DNA of 64,000 bases from Paralithodes platypus (lineage: Eukaryota; Arthropoda; Malacostraca; Decapoda; Lithodidae), in assembly GCA_032716605.1 (NCBI GenBank), contig CM064519.1:28847943-28911942 (forward strand). Direction: 5' to 3'. Each line of letters begins with the position of its first letter. The stretch's first letter is position 1. This document shows, in pieces, positions 57,428 to 64,000 of this stretch. Under the pieces are notes generated by a model, which was not told the DNA's origin, did no database searches, and saw only the letters and a list, made by a program, of their open reading frames with translations. Both the position numbers and the translations under genes were made by a program.

Positions 57428-57525
57428 ACAACAGTGTGACGTCACTGAGCTGCGCGTGGGTTGGCCTGATGTATCGATGTATCTATGGACCTTGGGTTGT
57501 ACTATACATGTATGGTAGCCTATGT
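57428..57525 (-). repeat. Long inverted repeat, right arm
   Basis: Reverse complement of the left arm at 50840-50965: GGTTGGCCTGATGTATC, GATGTATCTATGGACCTTG, GTAGCCTA and GTGTGACGTCACTGA. It has an 8-bp GATACATC duplication relative to the left arm. Confidence 0.7.
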
Positions 57526-57786
57526 GGTGGTGACTGAATAGCCTAATTAAGTGATTGTTTGTGAGGGGGGATTGGGACATTGATGCAGATTTGATGAGTG
57601 CATGATTGTGATAATAATGTATGTGGTATTTCATTAATATTTAAATGATGTGACACGTAGGCCACTACTCATACAGTAGGTTATATGGGACTAGTCCTAG
57701 TTATATTTGGGGAACTCATAGGATCATGCATGCATGACTGGAACAAGACCTCACAGGCTTCACTGTTCATTGTGAAGCGGTGAATG
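57526..57786. other. Unassigned spacer
   Basis: Nothing recognised between the inverted-repeat arm and the TTAA element. Confidence 0.3.
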
Positions 57787-58272
57787 TTAATGGTGGGGTC
57801 ACACATTCACGTATATTGCTCCCGTCCGGCGTATCGCCAATTTATGTAAAGACGCGAGTAGTTTCTGCCGTTGAACGCCCGTTCTTCCAAGTCTATTGCA
57901 CTTCCCGACAGACGTAGCGTAACGGGGCCAGTGTTACGTCAGACGTAATGGAGTCGTATTGAACTACGTACGTGTTTGCGACGTGCGTAAGCATAGCCCC
58001 GTTCGACCTCATGGGCTGCACGATTTGCGGGAACACAGGCCACGCCCATGCCACGCCCCCTCAAGACCGGCGTAGCTGAGGCCGCACATCTTGGGATTTG
58101 TTAGGTCGTACCTGGACCGGTTCTGGCCAATCGTAGGCACACCCCGTCTGACCAAACACAGACAAAGACAGTCTTTGTCAACCACGTAGGTCTGGGTTGG
58201 AATCTGGGAACTACAAAAGGGCAGGAATGGCCACACCATTCCCATTCCCAGTCTCCTTCATCGGCACCATGA

Positions 58273-58332
58273 ACAACATCGAGGAATTCATCCTGGAGGA
58301 GTAACATCGAGGAATTCATCCTGGAGGAGTAA
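58273..58332 (+). repeat. 29-bp tandem duplication with mini-ORF
   Basis: AACATCGAGGAATTCATCC plus TGGAGGAGT is present twice in a row. The first copy encodes NNIEEFILEE and stop after an ATG. This looks like the preserved start of a longer ORF lost from this element. Confidence 0.8.
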
Positions 58333-58519
58333 CCCGCTGAGTGCCAGCCAATTTTGACGGTGTGCTTCTGCCAGTGCCAGATTTTTTTTTTTTTTTGGCT
58401 AAATCTATTAAGTTGGGAGAGAAATGGTAAAAAAAACACTCCCCTCGCCAGAAATCAGGGCCCCGATGGTCCCGAAAGTAGCTGAAAAGACACTATAGAC
58501 TACAGAGACTTTTATGGTA

Positions 58520-58940
58520 TCGGAATGTAAGGGTGGGAGGGTGGTTTTGGGGTTGGTTGAGGGAAGGTAGAAGGGTAATTGACTTGTGTTACACATATGA
58601 AGCCGATTGGTGAGGTAGTTTCGCCACCACGGATTTTCCTTTTTTTCCTTTTCTTCGTACGGATACGCTAGAAGTGGGTGGTGGGAGGCGGTTGGGGGTG
58701 TGGTGGGGGGAAGGCAGAAGGGTAAGAGACTTGTCACACAAATATGGAACCGATTGGTGCAGTCGTTTCGCCGCCACAGATTTTCCTTTTGTTTTCCTTC
58801 TGACGGGACCGACAGTCAGCGAGTGGGTGGGAGGAGGGATTTGGGATTTTTGTGGTGGGTAGCCTAAAGGGTAAGGTACATGTGGTAAAAATATAAAAGC
58901 CATAGGTGCAGTCGTTTCGCTGCTACGATTTGTTTTCGGC
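58520..58940. repeat. Three ~150-bp diverged tandem repeats
   Basis: Each unit has GGTGGGAGG-type G-rich DNA, an AAGGGTAAxxxACxTGT word and CCGATTGGTGxxGTxGTTTC then CACxGATTTTCC (near 58600, 58747 and 58900). Spacing is about 148-150 bp. Confidence 0.75.
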
Positions 58941-59516
58941 AGGGTGCAGAGGGTGGCAGGGTTGGCTTGTTGGTTGCTGCTCCGGTGTGGTGAGAGGTGT
59001 GACTGGAGGGTCCCTCGCTGGTCCCGTTGTCCCCTCGTACAACGGTGCCGCGTCTTCCCGCCAACCCGCAGTGCGGCGGTTCTGCCAGATGCGGCCTAAC
59101 TAACGTATACTTCCACGTTCGACTGGAACTTTCTACAATTTGACGAGAGCAGCTCTCGTCTGACGGGGTAGCTGCTACGTCTGACGAGGCTGCTCTGGTC
59201 AGACGGCCGTGGTGGCCAGGTCGGTCGTAAATGTTCCCGTCTTTTGACATACGTGAGGGCGAGCCACGTTCTTGATTCAACTCGAATCAACAACCGCGCG
59301 GCCTTGGCCGCACCCACAACATTCCCGACCAACGTGGGCTACTCGTTTCTACTCGCGCCATGCGTGAGTACCCCCCCCCCACTGGCCGTAATTTCATTTA
59401 CGTTTTGCGTATTATGCCATTACGTTTTACGTAATCGGTTGCCAACTACCAATATACCTTCGTTTACAACAGACGGGAGCTGACGGGAGCAATATACGTG
59501 AATGTGTGACCCCACC

Positions 59517-59962
59517 TTAACCAGTACAGCCCCAGTGACGCGTCTGACGCGTCGGCGATGTATGTAATGCACAGCCCCAGAGACGCGCCTGACGCGTCAC
59601 CCTAATTGCGCCGACCGTAACCTCAGGTGTAGCCACTCAAGAGGGCTCAGATTTGTATGGGAACTGTGTACGTATCCCACGCAACCGTGCCGATGGTTGA
59701 AAACTCTCAAAGTCCATGTGCGTGCGTGCGAGTGCGCAATAACCTGTTTTTTTGGGATAATTGCCTTCAATTTTTTACTCCTGTAAAATCCGTTTTCGGG
59801 GGCTCTGTAGGACCATTTTTAAAGCTTTTTGAGCGGTTTTTCGTGGTTTTTCCTTCATTCCTAACCCATTCACTATTGTTTCTGGAATAAAACCATTTTT
59901 TGAAAACCGGCCGGGTTCTGGTGCGCAAACATTACAAAACTAGCCGGGGCTCCACGGGTTAA
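59517..59962. mobile_element. Probable second TTAA element, 446 bp
   Basis: Left end TTAACCAGTACAGCCCCAG; the right end, complemented, is TTAACCCGTGGAGCCCCGG. It shares its left TTAA with the preceding element. Near the left end CAGCCCCAGxGACGCGxCTG occurs twice (59527, 59570). No coding capacity is recognised. Confidence 0.55.
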
Positions 59963-60837
59963 GGCTCTCAGCCTATGCCCGAGAGGAAGTAAGTTGGAAT
60001 ATAGAAAAAAAAAAAAAAAAAAAAAAAAGCATGGCTGTTACAGATAAACATATCAGAAAATGTGTGTGATAGGATTAAAATAGCTGAAATTGTCTGTTGT
60101 GCAGTATTAAGTGATTGGGCTACTTTTGGGCGAGTTTGGAGATGTGATGTGCGCTGGCAACTTGGAATACACACACACGCACGACACAATCTATAACTGA
60201 ACATTTTACCTTTATTAAGACTATAATCCACATTATATTAAGATTTCCATCTGTGAGAAACAAATATCTACCACCATTACTGCTAATGTGCACATAGATG
60301 CACAACTAATGTCAAATTTAACAAAGTAAGTTAAGTGGGGAAGAGATGTTTACTGTCCGAGAAGTTTCGTTTAATGACTATTATGGGTAGCGAACACTGG
60401 CATCAATTTATTATGCGTTTGCCAGATCTTAAACTAGTTTATAATTGTATAATCTAATATCCAGTAAAGTGGCTAATGACGATTATTTTATAAGTTCATC
60501 TCAAGTTTTAGTACATATAATTTTAATTTTAGGACATGGATACCTATCTATTAAAATATTAACAGGATTACTTTTCGAATAACTGCCATGTGTTTTTGTG
60601 GGCCTAATCAAATATGTTTTATTAATCATAAATACTTTGTATATTGGACAATGTACTGAATAGAATGTTAGAGTAATATGTCTGTAATATTCATGACTAT
60701 AGAAATCCAGTGATATTTTGATGCCTGCGATTTTAAAAAATCAATTCACTCGATGGCAACAAATTTAGATTGGTGCGAACCAAAGGCGGGAAAAATAGCA
60801 GACGATTTTTTTTATTTCCTCCCATTATAAGGCCTAA
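59963..60837. other. Spacer with 26-nt poly-A
   Basis: A poly-A run at 60003-60028 may mark an A-tailed insertion. Otherwise AT-rich without recognised features. Confidence 0.4.
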
Positions 60838-61225
60838 TTATAGGCCCAGCTCACCATGAGGACCGACCTCACCAAAACGGTCAGAGGTCAACACAAGAAA
60901 ATGGGGTCTACAGAGCGCCAATTAGCCCACACCCTGCATCTCCCCCACACAACACAAGAACACGGGGGTCTGCAGAGTACCGATATACCCACACCCGGAA
61001 TCTCCCCCACACACCCAACCCATCTCGTCCATAGCCTATGCCTATCAAATTTTTATCTTAAAGCTCTAAATCGCATTTGATACCACTGGGTAGCCTATTC
61101 CAACTATCATAACACCTTATATAGGATCATAACACCTCATAACACATAATAGAGCATAACCACATAGCACGAGTCTATGATAAAAAGCACTGGAGCCAGT
61201 CGAAGTCTTCTAAAATCGATACCGC
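60838..61225 (-). mobile_element. CR1 3' fragment (antisense), copy 1
   Basis: The reverse complement carries ORF2 C-terminal and 3' UTR sequence (CGGTCAGAGGTCAACAC, complement of CR1 3' UTR near 56980) and GGCCTAATTATAGGCCC. It has an inner partial duplication (GGGGTCTACAGAG / GGGGTCTGCAGAG). It parallels 63612-63960 along its whole length and is followed by the same MITE. Confidence 0.8.
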
Positions 61226-61382
61226 TAATTTACCTTTACCTCTTCAGTACTAATCCTGACTGACACTTTACGATATTATTCAGCTTAGCAAGGTCCAAAG
61301 CCGCTTTCCTAACCTGAATAATATCACCTATTGGTAGCCATACACATTAAATAAAAAAACGTAATTTTACCAAGGGTATTAA
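61225..61382. mobile_element. Diverged piggyBac-like MITE
   Basis: Inner arms ACGATATTATTCAGCTTAGC and CTGAATAATATC are inverted as in 38071-38285. The right end is CCAAGGGTATTAA; the left end reads CTAATTTACC here but TTAACCTACC in the copy at 63964. Confidence 0.6.
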
Positions 61383-62540
61383 TTGCTTACCTTACTTAAG
61401 ATTTTATGAATGGAGCCGACTTGGGAAACCAGTGTAATTGATGTGGCATCGCTGTGTAATTAAAAGGACGAATGTATGAAGTTAAAACCGAAATGCGTAA
61501 AATTTAAAAGATCGAATGAATCAGTTATAGAGGTGATAGTAAACAAAGATTTATGAATGAGTATAAGATTGCCTCTTTTTGCCCGTAAATGAACATTCTG
61601 CTGCAGTCTGAGTATTCTGTTAAGTAGATTTAGCATATATGTAACTCCAAAAAAATATTAGATAGTTAAAAAGACACTATAAATGAGTGAAACTTGAAAA
61701 ATACTCTCCAGGGCTTTGCACATGCACTCTGAGCAGCGGCCATGATGCTGACGTCATCGTGTTGCCATACGACCTGGTCACCATTAAGTAGTTGAGAAAT
61801 CTACTCAAATATGGACACACTTGTAACAAAACCAGTCCATTAGTTTCCTAGATAACGTTTTCTTGATAATACCGTATGATCCTAGCATTATTTGACAAGC
61901 TTTACATATTGGTTAGTGAGGAACACATAGTTTGAAATTGAAGTATCTGGTATTCAACCCACAGACGCTCCCTGTCCAACAACTTTAAGAAAAGCTCACC
62001 GTTCTAAGCCTGCCCTTAAAGTTAAGCAATGCCTTGTATATTTCCTTTAATGTAGTATATAATGCCACACATTATATAACTACCAAACTGCATAATATTA
62101 ATCTCGTTAAGGGAGATGATTGCGTATGTATGAAAATCTTGCAGTATCTGGCACCTAATGACACTGTAGGCGTGCCATCAACCTCCATCATATTACCAGA
62201 AACATAATTATATATCCTGCATAAAACCATATATGCTAACTATTATAAATAAGCCTTTCTTATAGATTGTATGCAAAATTGGTAATGCTAGTGTATGTGT
62301 TCTTGTAACCAATAACATTTATATATTTTTGCATAAACATCTCTTAACCTTTATAAACCCTAAGTATTCAGTCTTTTTATATAAACATTGCAAATTTGAA
62401 GGAGGTTTTTATAGCCCCTCTTAATTTTTTATTATTTTTCGTAGCCTATAGGGTCAATGGTGATGACAGGGTTAACGGTGGTACAGAAGGATACTACTAA
62501 TAATTATGAGAACGATGGTAAATGAAGAGAACATGAGTGC
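61383..62540. other. Unassigned AT-rich spacer
   Basis: Nothing recognised. Confidence 0.35.
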
Positions 62541-62867
62541 TATAGTCCGTTCATTCTAGGTTGGACATAAATCGTAACCTCTAACCTCTGTAACTCAAAA
62601 AGGGCTAGATCAAATGAGCTGTCAATTTATACACATAATACATATTATTCTCTAGCCACGTCTTCGTATTTGGTAGAAATATTAACTCGACTACTCTAGT
62701 CCTTTTTGAGTTATGAGATGTTAGAGGTTACGATTTCTGCCCAATCTAGAATGAACGTGATGATGATGGCTATAGATAAGTAGGAGATTAGAGAGTTTTG
62801 AATAGAGGAAGAATAAGTTGAGAAATGGGAAGTACAGTAAAAGAAAAACTAGAATGAACGGACTATA
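62541..62867. mobile_element. Palindromic element, 19-bp perfect TIRs
   Basis: Left TATAGTCCGTTCATTCTAG (62541-62559) and its exact complement at 62849-62867. A larger inner palindrome pairs TCGTAACCTCTAACCTCTG with GATGTTAGAGGTTACGA and ends in CAATCTAGAATGAACG (62743-62758). The TA at each edge suits a Tc1/mariner-type target. No ORF. Confidence 0.8.
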
Positions 62868-63132
62868 GTGCGAGTTTATCAATGTCCTATTGTTATCTGG
62901 GTCAAGACGAAGGCCTTTTTTATTGTTGTTCTTGTTGCTGTTTTTGTTGTTTTTCTTGTTAAACTTTACAGTGCAACCCAGCTACACCCTGATGCATAAA
63001 TAACACAAATATAGTTACTCTACAACATAGTGAATACTGTAATTAAGTATGGATGATAAGGTTAGTAACAGTGATGATCAAAGTAATTTAGAGAGAATGG
63101 TGAGAAGAATAATGTGTGAGCCTTGGCGAGAC
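62868..63132. other. Unassigned spacer
   Basis: Short TTGTTGTT-rich run at about 62920-62960; nothing else. Confidence 0.3.
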
Positions 63133-63452
63133 TTAAGGGGTGGTTTTTAGTTTGTTCCCTAGACCTCCATCAAACTTATAATTACACCCCCTAGACCCCC
63201 TCTCAAGATAAATTTACAAATTTTTCGGTAGAAATAATCCTATTAAATTACAGGCTCGCTAACGCTCGCCAGGAAAAATTCGACACCTAAATGGCACTAA
63301 AGGTCTTAAACTTGACAGAAATGGGGCGAACAAATCTTAAAATCGCCAAACCAATAGGGCGAACATCTTAACATCTCAAAAGACAATAGGGATAAACATG
63401 AGGTAGAAATGGGTCCAGAAAAAAAAATCCTCAAGTGGAAAGCCCCCCTTAA
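63133..63452 (+). mobile_element. TTAAGGGG-family MITE, 320 bp
   Basis: Starts TTAAGGGGTGG, ends GCCCCCCTTAA. The order of inner words is conserved but the CGGCCGAAGGCCGG palindrome and flanks are deleted. Confidence 0.85.
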
Positions 63453-63611
63453 TATGAAAGTGCGAGAATATCAAACATGTGTATGAATAATGACCGATAA
63501 CTACAGTAACATTCAGGTAAAGGAAAGTTATTTATTAATATCACATTAGTTAAGTTTTTGGTGTTGCTTTAGCGTGCAGTCTACCTCGCACCCGTGGTCT
63601 ACACACCCAAC

Positions 63612-63963
63612 CCTAATTATAAGGCCTAATTATAGGCCCAGTTCACTAATACCAGAGGACCGACCTCACCAAAACGGTCAGAGGTCAACACAAGAAAACG
63701 GGGGTCTGCATAGCGCCGATTTGCCCACAGCTGGCAGATCCCCCTCACACCCAACCCATCTCCTCCACATGCTTATCGAATTGTATCCGAAAGCTCTCTA
63801 TCGTATTTAATCCCACTATAGTACTTGGTAGCCTTTTTCACCTATCATAACACCTCATATAAGATCATAGCACCTCATAACACATAATAGAGCATAACCA
63901 CATAGGCTCATAGGCTATGATAAAAAGCACTGGAGAAGGTCGTAGTCTTCCAAATCGACACCG
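63612..63963 (-). mobile_element. CR1 3' fragment (antisense), copy 2
   Basis: Same content and order as 60838-61225, lacking that copy's inner duplication. The complement includes ACCAAGTACTATAGTGGGAT, matching CR1 ORF2 near 56833. Confidence 0.8.
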
Positions 63964-64000
63964 TTAACCTACCTTTACCTCTTCAGTACTAATCCTGACT
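63964..64000. mobile_element. piggyBac-like MITE start, cut by window end
   Basis: TTAACCTACCTTTACCTCTT then CAGTACTAATCCTGACT equals the left end of 61225-61382. Confidence 0.6.

Larger units (their letters stand above)
57787..59520 (+). mobile_element. TTAA element with 35-bp perfect TIRs, 1.73 kb
   Basis: TTAA at 57787-57790 and 59517-59520 bracket inverted ends that begin GGTGGGGTCACACATTCACG and remain identical through TATATTGCTCCCGTC (35 bp). An inside ATG (58269) opens MNNIEEFILEE then stops; the coding segment is followed by a tandem copy of itself. Three diverged repeats of about 150 bp lie at 58520-58940. TGACGG/GTCTGACG words cluster at 57930-58150 and 59150-59490. No transposase frame is recognised, so it is probably non-autonomous. 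The TTAA target and GG ends fit Kolobok; this is inference. Confidence 0.82.

Noticed and set aside
58009..59332. Minus-strand proteins within the 1.73 kb TTAA element
   Set aside because: Short, overlapping and in different frames, following the internal 150-bp repeats; no transposase motif such as a DDE/D triad could be recognised.

Overview
The window looks like intergenic, repeat-dominated DNA from an arthropod, most likely a decapod crustacean. That assignment is an inference from very long (GA)n and (GT)n arrays, degenerate AACCT-type tracts (arthropod telomere motif TTAGG), and many CR1, Jockey/I, RTE and R2-like (REL-endonuclease) retrotransposons. I see no intact host protein gene, rRNA or functional tRNA. 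The only non-LINE protein signal is a broken THAP-domain gene at about 51.1-51.8 kb.

Layout. 0-5 kb: a Jockey-like LINE tail, two tRNA-headed SINE copies (one split by a TTAA-target MITE), then a 2.2 kb array of a 35-bp minisatellite. 5-13 kb: a tRNA-derived SINE, an antisense CR1-like fragment (7.7-8.8 kb), (GA)n arrays, a 24-bp minisatellite and an antisense LINE 3' end (11.4-12.2 kb). 12.6-15.1 kb: a (GT)n array, a G/T-rich block and an A/C-rich block. 15-23.7 kb: TTAA MITEs, a second CR1-like fragment, SINEs, a 37-bp tandem repeat and an RTE relic. 23.8-27 kb: a nearly complete REL-type LINE on the minus strand, broken by two frameshifts. 27-42 kb: long (GA)n arrays, another 37-bp tandem repeat, more TTAA MITEs, a GACTC-rich foldback element (35.3-36.0 kb) and a degenerate LINE. 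42-49.8 kb: a Jockey-like LINE nested in a MITE, an I/Jockey-type LINE nested in a 24-bp minisatellite with a 13-bp target-site duplication, and a second, internally deleted REL LINE copy. 49.8-57.5 kb: CR1 fragments, the THAP relic and a nearly complete CR1 LINE (ORF1 esterase plus ORF2 endonuclease/RT), lying between two inverted repeats. 57.8-60 kb: a 1.7 kb TTAA element with near-perfect long TIRs and a probable neighbour. 60-64 kb: two direct copies of a CR1-tail plus MITE composite, a 327-bp palindromic element and another TTAA MITE.

Nothing here forms an operon or pathway. The useful information is the nesting order and the relationships between non-autonomous elements (SINEs, MITEs) and possible partners. 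The strongest observations are a paralogous empty site for a TTAA MITE, the 13-bp duplication around the 45.0-48.4 kb LINE, a frameshift shared by both REL LINE copies, a SINE and LINE sharing a 3' tail, and the THAP remnant between long inverted repeats.
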